A DNA stretch of 64,000 nucleotides from Holothuria scabra. Lineage: Eukaryota; Echinodermata; Holothuroidea; Aspidochirotida; Holothuriidae. The position numbers were made by a program, and so were the translations under genes. The DNA lies in the NCBI GenBank assembly GCA_037179385.1, contig CM074187.1:12649450-12713449 (forward strand). Direction: 5' to 3'. Every line of letters begins with the position of its first letter. Position 1 is the stretch's first letter. Below the pieces are notes generated by a model. That model had not been told where the DNA came from. It saw only the letters and a program-made list of their open reading frames with translations, and did no database searches. This document shows, one piece after another, positions 35,640 to 46,625 of the stretch.

Positions 35640-36335
35640 CATCTGTCATGAGGCAGGCGCGGCGGAACCGAAAAAATATTGGGGGGGGGGGGGGGGCTGA
35701 GTGCCAGCACGACTATCTAAGCGGAGCGCCACCATCAGTTGGCCCGGAGCGTACAAGAAAAATTTTGACTTTACAGACCTCCAGGTGGCCGGAAACGGCA
35801 CTTCCCGCGTGTTCAATGTTGCATGTATCCAGCCTTAAAATATGGGTCTCATGTTTGCAATTTCTCAACTAAAAAGAAAAAATTCAGCCTATGCAAAATG
35901 GTAATACATGTCAGATAAATTGAGATGATACAAGAACAATAATTAATTATGCACCCTCTTTCATTCATTCTGTTTGCCGTGTTATTCACTTTCTGCACCC
36001 CTTGTTACATTTGTCCACTCATGCATGTCATTACTCAATTATATTTGGCTTTACAGACCCCCAGGTGGCCGGAAACGGCACTTACCTCGTGTTCTATGTT
36101 GCATGTATCCAGCCTTAAAATATGGGTCTCATGTTTGCAATTTCTCAACTAAAAAGAAGAAATTCAGCCTATGCAAAATGGAAATACATATCAGATAAAG
36201 TTGAGATGATACAAGAACAATAATTAATTATGCACCCTCTTTCATTCATTCTGTTTGCCGTGTTATTCACTTTCTGCACCCTTGTTACATTTGTCCACTC
36301 ATACATGTCAATTACTCAATTATATTTCCACTAGA
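35640..36335. mobile_element. hAT-associated repeat with a 280-bp tandem duplication
   Basis: The block begins with a G-rich run (35683-35697) and the recurrent module ACTATCTAAGCGGAGCGCCA. It then contains two tandem units, about 35771-36050 and 36051-36329, differing by roughly a dozen changes. Each starts TTACAGACC and contains GGTGGCCGGAAACGGCACTT and ends with AT-rich sequence. Paired termini and a TSD were not found, so the outer limits are approximate. Confidence 0.6.
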
Positions 36336-36417
36336 TCATACCATTTGTCCCCAAAACACCCCCTCCCGTGGTTCCTTCCAAGGATACAACCAACCTAATT
36401 TATACCGATCTCAAATC

Positions 36418-38001
36418 TAGTGGCGGAGGTAGGAATTTCGGTCAGAGGGGGCGAAAGTGGTTTGCAGGGGCGCAAAAGGAGTAAATACCCTGAACCGGGC
36501 CACAGCTTTTCAGACTTTCCATTTGATTTTCCGAACCTGGTAGAAGACTACTTTGCCATTTCTCCTCCGCAAGTTTTTCTATTAAAACATGTTTAAATTG
36601 TCTCTCCATGGACCTCCGCAGAAGAAAATTCGGGGGGGGGGGGGGACAAAATTCTTTTAGGCAAAATGCTATAAGGGGGAAAGCTCAGGAAATTTTATCC
36701 CACACTGTCTCCCAGATCGCTGGAAATGTCATTTCTAAAGCCTGTTTGCCGCATATTAATAGGGAAAACATTGAGTGAATTGTTCAGAAATGTTGATGTT
36801 AATTTTTCTTCGTCTTTTTCTTTATGTTTTCTCGTTTTTCATGTAACTTTTTTTTTATTTTCCAGGGGAGGGGAAGGTGCCCCCTTGCCCCTATACCTAC
36901 GGACGCCCATGTTTCTATCCTTCTCTTTCACATTCTAGTATAAAGGCGTTCATTTTATTTTGTGTGTTATTGTCAGGTCTCGATTTAAGATTCTAATGTT
37001 ATAATGGGCTACTTTGTGAAGAAAGATTAAACCTGTTAGAGCCAAATAGTAAGCAAATCTTTCACGTGGAAAAAAAGTTATGTAAGGTGTACATTTTTGG
37101 TATCTGGAAATCAAGATAAGTGCAGGAAGACACATTAGTACTTGACGTATTTTACATCCTCCGACCACTCTGAAATAGCCATTTATTAAGTACATTGCAA
37201 GAAATATCCAAGACAAAAGGTCTGCTTGGCTCTATAGGTACCGAATTCATACTAAATAAAAATAGCCTAAACCCAGGCTTATTAGATGCAATTTTCTGGC
37301 TTTTGAGTCACGTAAGTACAGAAATAAGCATTTTCATGGGATTATCGTGCAGAGTCAGAAAACACCAAACAATTGCCATTTATCATGAGAATGGTCACTT
37401 GAAGAAAAGCAAGGTGGAAACTGCTCATTAAAACTCTAAAACCATTACCACTATGATGACAGTTTTATTTTATTTTAACCTGAATGTTCTCTTCAAATGA
37501 TTTTGAAAAATGCTGTGGAAGCTATTTTGGTACCTTTATAAACTCTTTTTATTGTCTATCTTGACAAATATCCCCGACAACACGAGGTCTATTTGCGCTT
37601 CAATTATAGTTGCGCCCTTTGCAACATCTGTTATTGACAGGGAGGGTTAATTAAATGTCAATCTGTGTATTTTGTTAGCTTATAAATCACGCTTGGTGTG
37701 GAAGCAATGAACTTGGCACAGCGACAGCATTCGTTAGTGCGTATAAAGCATGAAGATACGTCTCGGCAAAAACATATCCCTATATTACAGAAGATGACCC
37801 TTTTCATCAGAATAAAGTGCAGAGAGTACAGTTACTGGTGGCTGTTTGGGCATTTTGTTATGTGGGCCTTTAAACAGCGCTATCAAATTATGTCTTTTGC
37901 CAAAAATGGTGCAGGAGTTAAGTATGTTAAAAACCTAAAAAGGGCGCCGACAGACGATTTTAGTCGACCGCCACCGTAACCATATGGCAGCTCCGCCACT
38001 G
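36418..38001. mobile_element. 1.58-kb hAT-like element, 8-bp TSD CTCAAATC
   Basis: The ends TAGTGGCGGAGGTAGG and, read from the right, CAGTGGCGGAGCTGCC are inverted. Exact 8-bp duplications CTCAAATC flank it (36410-36417 and 38002-38009), as expected for the hAT superfamily. It contains a nested 305-bp element at 36607-36911. The remaining internal DNA has no transposase-like open frame, so it is nonautonomous. Confidence 0.88.
36607..36911. mobile_element. 305-bp element, CATGGGCGTCCGCAG family, nested
   Basis: The left end CATGGACCTCCGCAG pairs with the right end CTACGGACGCCCATG. The presumed TSD is diverged (TGTCTCTC versus TTTCTATC), suggesting an older insertion than the 11428 and 44846 copies. 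It contains a G(13) run and the shared block 'GGAAATGTCATTTCTAAAGC'. Confidence 0.75.
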
Positions 38002-39452
38002 CTCAAATCCCAAACGTACTTATAGACTTCTGTACTAACGGTAGTAGAATACGTTGTTCAACCTCGCGAAAAACGATCAGTAAAACGGCCAGGTCGAAAA
38101 CGCGGAAACGCGGAAATCGCGGAAACCGCGGAAATCGAAAAACCGCGAAGGTTGTCCAAACAACTGTCCGCGGTTTCCGCGTTTTCGACCTGGCTATATG
38201 GCCAGGTCGAAAACGCGGAAATCGCGGAAAAAGTTACCTCTTTAGGAATTACATGAAACTTCTCCACGAAAGAGCCAAAAATGTTGTGGAAATTGATAAT
38301 ATGTAACAACAAATGCGTTTTAAGTCAAATGACAGAATCTGATGAAGGGCCGGGATACTCATAATTTGAGAGTTACAAACTGCCACGCAATTTTCATTTC
38401 AAGATACTAAAACGGGTCTCATGGCTTTTGTTGCACTGAATAGGAAATGCTACGATTGATAAAAGAGTTTTCGCTTAGGTCTACCATGAGTTAAACACTT
38501 TTCCGCGATTTCCGCGTTTTCGACCTGGCCATATGGCCAGGTCGAAAACGCGGAAAACGCGGAAAAGGTTACCTCTTTAGGAATTACATGAAACTTCTCA
38601 ACAAAATAGCCAAAAATGTTGTGGAAATTGATAATATGTAACAACAAATGCGTTTTAAGTCAAATGACAGAATCTGATGAAGGGCCGGGATACTCATAAT
38701 TTGAGAGTTACAAACTGCCACGCAATTTTCATTTCAAGATACTAAAACGGGTCTCATGGCTTTTGTTGCACTGAATAGGAAATGCTACGATTGATAAAAG
38801 AGTTTTCGCTTAGGTCTACCATGAGTTAAACACTTTTCCGCGTTTTCGACCTGGCCATATGGCCAGGTCGAAAACGCGGAAATCGCGGAAAAAGTTACCT
38901 CTTTAGAAATTACAGAAAGCTTCTCCACGAAAGAGCCAAAAGCGGTGCGGAAATGGATAATATGTACCAATATATGCGTTTAAAACAAAATAATGACAGA
39001 GGCTGATTAAGGGCCGGGCTACTCATAATTTGAGAGTTACAAACTGCAACGCAATTTTCATCTCAAGTTACTAAAACGCGTCCCATGACTTTTGTTGCAC
39101 TAAATAGGAAATGATACGAAAATGATAAAAGAGTTTTCGCTAATCGGTGATTCCATTTATTTGGGTACCAAGGGTGCATACGGGGCATTAAATGGTAGTC
39201 AGTATTTTTGTCTGTATATGTTGGTCATCCTTATGTTTTTATTATCATAAGTTGATGAATTAATTACAAAAATATTCAACATTTTTTTAAACGATGAAAT
39301 TATGAGGGCAAAATGAATCAAAATTAGCACATTTTAGGAGCAAAAAGTGTGACATTTAAACTTGTCATTCCAAAAACTGGCTTGCCCTTATTTGTAGGTT
39401 TAATTCAGTAATGTCTTTGAGATATAATACTGACGAAATATCCGTTTCAACT

Positions 39453-40035
39453 GTTAAAGGGGATGTCTATGCAAAACCTAAATTTTCAAATGTGAAAGAG
39501 GAATCAAATCTTCACATTGTAGTCAAAGTTCCATTCAAATCGGACATGTATTTCTCGAGATACCAGTAAATGAAGTCAATAGTTTTTAGTTTCAAAATGA
39601 GTTTGAGGGCAGCAGAGCTTATATCACTTCCTCACATCGACAAGGAATGATTTGTTTCCTTTTCTTTTATCAGACTGTTGTGTTGACCTTGACGTTAATA
39701 GGAACAGGACCTCCCTGTGGGAATGCAAAGCTTATAAAATACGCACTTCACCTATGCAATCACATTTTAATAATATGTGATTGTTGAGGAAAAACCCAAC
39801 TCTTAAGTTTAAAGAAAAGCAAAAGACTGTGCACTAACATGGGGATATGATGTCATTCTCATAAGTGCTTGCTTCAAGTTCACTTTTTGTTGAAAATCTG
39901 AAAACTTCACGTGCGCATATCTTGAGAACCACTTATCGGATTTCAATGCAAATTTCACCAAAATGCTTAGAATAAGCACCCCTCTTACATATCAAATCCT
40001 GTTGTGACCTTAAACCCTTCTTTTAAACTATTTTT
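39453..40035. repeat. Repeat family B, copy 2, inside the foldback element
   Basis: It aligns in reverse orientation with 16033-16612, including AATAATATGTGATTG and the stretch around CTTGACGTTAATAGGAACAG. It lies in the central non-repeated part of the foldback element, so it either inserted there later or travels as its cargo. Confidence 0.7.
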
Positions 40036-42708
40036 GCCCGAAAGTTTTACATTAACTCTGCCTTAGGAGCCCGATAAAACTTTGCTCCCAGTGTAAATTT
40101 TCATGTCCTCATTTACTCGGGGAACATTGGCACCAAGGTCGTCGCAAGCAATGGAGGGATGTGGGGGTGTCTCACCCCGATAATTCGTCAGAGCGACGAT
40201 GGTTGGAAAATCTGAAATTCCAGTTGGAATTTTCTCATACCGTCGCTCTACTACCAACTGATGGTACGGGTGGCGCCCCACTTTGAGAGTCGTCAGCCTC
40301 GTCTTCTTAGACCCATTCCACCTGGCATTCATGCTTCATGCTTAAGTTGGGATAACATCCAGCCCGTCGGAACTTGGGACCATGACACCCCCAAACATGA
40401 GGCTCTAGCGACGGTCCTGATTGACACTATACTTATGGGATATTGTCCATACAGATTTTTAGATTCCCTCAGCTCTGGTGGATTATTAAAGTTTGTGCAT
40501 GGTCTTAAATATGAAAAAAGTTTGAACTGTTGAAGCCTGGATTCTCGCGAACATGGGAAAATGGCATTTGCAAATGTTGACAGACCGTATTTATGTCCCC
40601 TGGAAAATTCACGTTGTGAAACTTTGCATTGAAGAAAAAGGTATATCCTAAACATGTGTTTTTACCGATTTGGCCTGGCAATTATTTCTCCATTGACTTT
40701 TGGTATGCAGTGTATGCCACTTGTCAACTTCTTCAAATTTCCTAATTCAACACAGTTCCAGTTTCTAATTTCCACCGACGGGGAACAGATTTCTGGACCA
40801 CGCAGCGATTTCACTCACAAAACTTAATATGATGGTTGTAACTGGCAAATTATTGACTTTTTCAGCTTCACATTGTCCAGAATTTTAAATGAGGTTTATA
40901 AATGTTTTGTAAAATATCCAGATGACTTAAATGCGATTAATGCAATATTTATGTCCCCTTTGCACGGGGAACAAATGATTTGCTAAATGTGGCAGTTCAG
41001 AAAATGTACGAAACTCTGCAAACCATAAAAATGACTCACCCAAAACCATTTTTAATAAATAATTTGATAACCAAAAAAAAAATAATTGCATTCACATCTC
41101 AAATTCTAATTCACGGATTTGGCTCCAAAATTGTCATGTCACAGGTTGATACCCTTATTTATGGAATCACCCTTATACATTTCATGCGTGAAACAATTTT
41201 CCGCGATTTCTGCGTTTTCGACCTGACCATCGAGCCTTTACTTTTTCCTATTCAGTGCAAAAAAAGCCATATGACCCGTTTTAGGGGTTTGAGATGAAAA
41301 TTGCATGGCAGTTTGTAACTCTCAAATTATGAGCAGGTCCGGTCCTTAATCAGTCTCTGTCATTTGACTTAAACCCACATATTATTATATATTATTAATT
41401 TCTGCAACACTTTTGGCTCTCTCGAAAAGAAGTTTCCTGCAATTCCTAAAGAGGGAACTTTTTCCGTGATTTCCGCGTTTTCGACCTGGCCATATGGCCA
41501 GGTCGAAAACGCGGAAATCGCGGAAAAGTGTTTTACACATGGTAGACCTAAGCGAAAACTCTTTTATCACTTTCGTATCATTTCCTATGCAGTGCAACAA
41601 AAGCCATGAGACCCGTTTCAGTAACCTGAGATGAAAATTGCGTGGCAGTTTGTAACTCTCAAATTATGAGTAGCCGGCCCTTCATTAGTCTCTGTCATTT
41701 GACTTAGAACGCATTTGTTGTTACATATTATCAATTTTCACAACACTTTTGGGTCTTTCGTGGAGAAGTTTCCTGTAATTCCTAAAGAGGTAACTTTTTC
41801 CGCGATTTCCGCGTTTTCGACCTGGCCATATGGCCAGGTCGAAAACGCGGAAATCGCGGAAAAGTGTTTAACACATAGTAGACCTAAGCGAAAACTCTTT
41901 TATAACTCGTAGCATTTCCTATTCAGTGCAACAAAAGCCATGAGACCCGTTTTAATATCTTGAAATGAAAATTGCGTGGCAGTTTGTAACTCTCAAATTA
42001 TGAGTAGCCGGCCCTTCATTAGTCTTTGTCATTTGACTTAAAACGCATTTGTTGTTACATATTATCAATTTCCACAACACCTTTGGCTCTTTCGTGGAGA
42101 AGTTTCCTGTAATTCCTAAAGAGGTAACTTTTTCCGCGATTTCCGGGTTTTCGACCTGGCCATATAGCCAGGTCGAAAACGCGGAAATCGCGGAAAAGTG
42201 TTTTACACATGGTAGACCTAAGCGAAAACTCTTTTATCACTCGTAGCATTTCCTATTCAGTGCAAAAAAAGCCATGAAACCCGTTTTAGTATCTTGAATT
42301 GACAATTGCGTGGCAGTTTGTAACTCTCAAATTATGAGTTTCCCGGCCCTTCATCAGACTTTGTCATTTGACTTAAACGCAATTATGGTTACATATTATC
42401 AATTTCCACAACACTTTTGGCTCTTTCGTCTAGAAGTTTTCCGTAATTCCTTAAGAGGTAACTTTTTCCGCGATTTCCGCGTTTTGGACCTGGCCATCCG
42501 CGATTTCCGCGTTTTCGACCTGGCCATATGGCCAGGTCGAAAACGTGGAAATCGCGGAAAAGTGTTTTACACATGGTAGACCTGAGCGAAAACGATTTAT
42601 CACTTTCGTATCATTTCCTATTCAGTGTAACAAAAGCCATGTTACCGATCTTTCCGATCTTAAGATAATTATTGTGTAGTAGTTTGAAGCTCAAACTGTG
42701 AGTACGAA

Positions 42709-42822
42709 CTATACCAAACAAAACCCAACACTACCCAATAATCCGAACAACAGTTCCTACCAACCAAACCCAACAAAACCCAATCCAACAAAACCCAACC
42801 AACCGAACCAAACCCGATCAGG
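42709..42822. repeat. CAAACCCAA-type simple repeat
   Basis: About 110 bases of imperfect AACCCAACAAAACCCAATCC-type repeats lie in the right arm of the foldback element, between the last regular palindromic unit and the terminal block. No counterpart is seen in the left arm. Confidence 0.7.
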
Positions 42823-44001
42823 TTTGGAGCATTTTTAGTTAGTTGTTATCCATCACTTTACTGCATGTACGCTTTGCGTTAAAGCTGCCGTTTTCAATAT
42901 CGTTAAATGAAACACGTATCAGAACTTCCAGTCACTGTAGCACGGACCAGTTTCAACACTGGACCAGTTTCCATGTGTGTATCCAGGGAGCTACAACTCC
43001 TTGGTGTATCCAGCAGTGCGCTACGGTAAATCCCATTCACACATGCAGTACCAAGGTCATATGGATTTGTCGTGTGAGCTGATGTCAATTAATTGGCACA
43101 GTATGCTTTGGCATTCGCTCGCACAAGTTACGTATGTTGTGCCGTGTAATGCGGGCTAGACTATGTTACGTCGGAAGACTCCGCATCGGCAGTGCATCCG
43201 TAACATTTCCGTTCTTAGCAATGAGCTATAGTAGAATTACAGCATGTATCGCAGTTTTTATAAGACTCTAGTTCAATTGCAGGACTGCGAGAAAAACTTT
43301 CCGCGTTTTCGACCTGGCCATATAGCCAGGTCGAGAACGCGGAAACCGCGGACAGTTTTTTGGACAACCTTCGCGGTTTTTCGATTTCCGCGGTTTCCGC
43401 GATTTTCGCGTTTCCGCGTTTTCGACCTGGCCCAGTAAAACTTAACAAAACTTAACAGATTACACAATAACAGACCATACTACTTCCACTTTACGAGGAC
43501 CTCGGAGATTGGGTTGGGGGATGATAAAGAGGCTTTAGCGTGTCCAGTATCTTTTTCATCGGCAACATTCCCCTAAAATTATAAGTAGGCATATATTGTG
43601 CACTAGACTGATGGAGAATATGTTCACCACCCACTTCGATATTCTCCCCGCCGTCGCCGGTCACCACTTCTTGAAGCGCACCTTACAAATATTGGGGGGG
43701 GGAGGGGGCTAAACATGCCTTTAGCCCCTCCACTTTTTTCATTGGGGGGGGGGGGGCTAAGCAGTGGCGTAGCTTGGATTTTTTCCAGGGGGGGCAAAGG
43801 TATGAAATTTGCCCAAAACTTTTCCCGGTCAGTGTGTATGTAATTCATATAAAATATGCAAACTTACAAGTATAACAACATTACCATGTCATTTTGTAAT
43901 ATTACCTGCATTTTAATCTTAAAGTATAACATAGAGCAATCGGAAATAACAAAGTATATTATTTTGGTAAGCAATATCTGGTTAATTTGTATGTACTAAC
44001 G

Positions 44002-45263
44002 CAGTGGCGTACGCAGGATTTCTCTGAAGGGGAAGGGGCATGCAGTATGGTCTAAGGGGAGGGGTGTCCGGAAATTTTTTGACGTTTTCAAGAAGCCTAC
44101 ATGCAAAATGGTGCAAAATTTTCGACTTTGACAGGAACAGTGTTAAAAGTTGAATCATGGTGGTTCATGAGGATAAAACTGAAACTTTTGTGTCTTGACA
44201 TGCATTTCCTTATGCCATTTATGCTACCTTACGAAGAAAAACTTGTCATTAAATTCGCACACTATTAGGAGTCAAAATAAAAGAGCACTGATCGGTATTT
44301 GTGGTTTTTCTTGGCCACAAAATGTTATTTTGTCATAAAGATTATCTAAGCGGAGCGCCGCCATTGGTTGGCGCGGAGCGTAGAGAAAATTTGGAAAAAT
44401 CAGACCCCTTAGATGGCCGGAAATAGCATTTTCTAGGCTAATAAGAAGAATCTAGCCAGTCGCTTTCTTCTTTTGTCGTTTGCAATAAAATGCTCACTTC
44501 AAAATATGTTCGCAAACTGCAAAGTGATCAGACAGTTTTGCCCAAAAGACCGAGCGAAGCGCCACCATTATAGGCGCGGAGCGTAAGGAAAATTTCGAAA
44601 AATCAGACCCCTCAGATGGTCAAAATAGCGTATTTATGCTTGTAAAGAGAATCTAAACATGTAGTCTTTTTTATCGATGCCACCAGTGGGAAACAGATTC
44701 TACCTTTTCAATTAAAAATTGGAATTTGACAGAATTTGCCTAGGTCTATTTGTAGGAATTAAAAAAAAATTGGTATAACTGAAAGACCTTGCAGGGACAA
44801 TCCTTCCCCTTTGAAAATTTTTGAAAAATTGGGTGTCCTTATAAGCATGGGCGTCCGCAGAAAAAAAGTCAGGGGGGCAAAATTTCTAGGGAGGGGCAAA
44901 ACCTCCAAGTCACCATGAATTGACACAAAGCATGCGAAAATTTCAGCCCAAAATGCCTCCCAGATCGCCGGAAATGGCATTTCTAAAGCCTATTTTTCGC
45001 AAAGAAACTTGGAAAACACGTTTTGTTCGGGGTTTTGCTTTGACTTTTATACGTTTTTTCAAATTTTTGATTTTCCGGGGGGGGGGGGGGCAAGTGCCCC
45101 CCCTTGCCCATACCTGCGGACGCCCATGCTTATAAGCAATCTGGTGCCACATATTAAAGTAAAATCTGTGTTAATAAAGTTAGACTACGTATTTTTAAGA
45201 ACAAAGAAAAAATGGCATCTGTGAGGGGGGCATGACCCAATGGTCTTCTCTTCGCACGCCACT
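44002..45263. mobile_element. Nested hAT-like element (middle layer)
   Basis: The left end CAGTGGCGTACGCAGGA and right end (other strand TAGTGGCGTGCGAAGAG) match imperfectly. No clean 8-bp duplication could be read, so limits are tentative. It holds two copies of the GCGGAGCGCC(A/G)CCAT module (about 44350-44440 and 44550-44640). Confidence 0.55.
44846..45128. mobile_element. 283-bp element, CATGGGCGTCCGCAG family, innermost layer, 8-bp TSD
   Basis: The termini CATGGGCGTCCGCAG and CTGCGGACGCCCATG are perfect 15-base inverted repeats. The exact 8-bp duplication CTTATAAG flanks it (44838-44845 and 45129-45136). It is the reverse-orientation relative of 11428-11678. It carries a G(14) run. Confidence 0.9.
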
Positions 45264-46625
45264 AAGGAGGCCTAATAGTGGCTCGATCACACAGGATATT
45301 CTGTGAGAAAAGCAGTCTGTTAAGTGTAGAAGGCTACAAGGTACTCATTGTCCATTTATTGTTACACTCAAAGTCAGCAGAAAGCTATTTTCCCGAACTA
45401 GCTTGTAAGCATCGTTATGTACACAGAGTAAAATCGTACAGCTCTGCTAGCTTGTAGAAGAACATAACAACCTCGGGGGTCTACGCTAGTGACTTGTCAG
45501 TTTTCACATCCTTTTACTGAATTCCCAAAGTATCACCTGAATAACAGCTTCCTGTACACTGAAATGCACTGATCATAACCCCCGTGCGTATACAAGCACA
45601 AGGCCAGGGAACATTCAATCTGCTACGCGGCGAGGACATTTCTGTGGAACGCGAATTGGGCCGGTTCATGCGACACTTACGAAATCTGAGTTAATTTGTT
45701 GCATGAAAATACGAATTATGTATGAAAAATGTCTCACAATTTCTTATTCTAATAAAAATTTTGAGAAATTTTCGTGAATTTTTTGTAATAATAAGATTCA
45801 TCAAATTTCCCCATTTTCATCTAATTTCCCCAAAAAATTTTCCAGGGGGCCCCCTGCCCCCCCCCAGTAGCTACGCCACTGGGGCTAAGCCCCCAAAGCC
45901 CCCGGTTCTGCCGCCACTGTCATGGGGATTTGTAGGGGCTCCGATAACTCTTCTTCAATAAGTGACATTGTTTTCTCTGAGGAACTGGTTCTGCAAAAAG
46001 TACAAGAGTTTAAAGACAAGCAAGGCTCCGGGGCCAGATGGGATCCATCCCGTCATCCTTCATGAATGCTCCACGGTTTTATCAGTTCCCATCCTGCTGA
46101 CTCAGGCTGGCTGGTTGATGAATGTCGCTCCATTTTGTTTTTAATGGGGGAGGGGGAGGGGGGTCGAGCTCCGTCACCTTGTAATTAAAGGCCAGTCAGT
46201 TTAACTAGTGTAAACTGTGTGCAAAATTATTGAATCCTTAATCAAGGACTAGATTTGCTCAAGCATCTTTTAGATAATGGGTACACTCAATCTGACTCAG
46301 CATGGTAGTCAGTATATAGGTCTTGTGTTACAAATTTGCTTAGCTTTCTTGAGGATGTTTCTGACTTTGTCTCTCGATCCAGGTTCCAGTGATGATGTCC
46401 TAGTCATTTACCTTGACTTCCAAAAAGTCTTTGACACAGCACCTCTAGGTATACTCATTGTAAAATTGCATATATAGGTTAAGCTGCATCAGAAGCAAGT
46501 GCACTCAGTGGATCAATTGGTGGGTCCGGTCAATTGTAGGTCCCACAGAAATGAGTTGTTGTCAATGGCAATTTTTCTTCTTGGAAAGAAGTCTCAAGTG
46601 GTGTACCACAAGGTTCTGTTCTTGG

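Larger units (their letters stand above)
38087..43432. mobile_element. 5.35-kb foldback-type element with palindromic arm repeats, 9-bp TSD
   Basis: The termini GGCCAGGTCGAAAACGCGG and its reverse complement are flanked by the exact 9-bp duplication CAGTAAAAC (38078-38086 and 43433-43441). The outer 130 bases of both ends are nearly the same when one is reversed. The left arm (to about 39130) and right arm (from about 41190) are tandem units of about 326-364 bp in opposite orientation. Each unit is centred on a palindrome around GGCCATATGGCC whose arms read CAGGTCGAAAACGCGGAAAT. Centres lie near 38196, 38532, 38858, 41493, 41829, 42163, 42527 and 43321. The middle (39130-41190) carries a nested copy of repeat family B and otherwise unidentified DNA. 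No transposase was seen. Long tandem-structured inverted arms with a 9-bp TSD recall Drosophila FB and Mutator-like elements, and sea urchin TU-type foldback elements. Confidence 0.88.
43762..45881. mobile_element. 2.1-kb hAT-like element, 8-bp TSD GGGCTAAG, outer shell of a nest
   Basis: The ends CAGTGGCGTAGCTTGG and (from the right) CAGTGGCGTAGCTACTGG are inverted repeats. The exact duplication GGGCTAAG flanks it (43754-43761 and 45882-45889). Inside sits a second element (about 44002-45263), which in turn contains a third (44846-45128). Sequence just outside (G-runs at 43690-43755 and 'GGTTCTGCCGCCACTG' near 45905) looks like remains of yet another element that this one entered. No transposase was seen. 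Confidence 0.85.

Noticed and set aside
40063..40533. Overlapping frames of about 90 residues on both strands as transposase pieces
   Set aside because: No DDE-type or zinc-finger pattern visible; kept only as part of the unidentified core.
38058..42579. Repeated 60-90-residue frames with similar sequence (LLHIINFHN...)
   Set aside because: They are translations of the foldback arm units in both orientations; they lack a consistent start or stop and change with the palindrome, so they are not genes.
38087..43432. CRISPR-like array (regular palindromic repeats)
   Set aside because: Units are about 330 bp, spacers are conserved rather than unique, the arms are inverted, and the host is an animal; TSD and TIR identify a transposable element.
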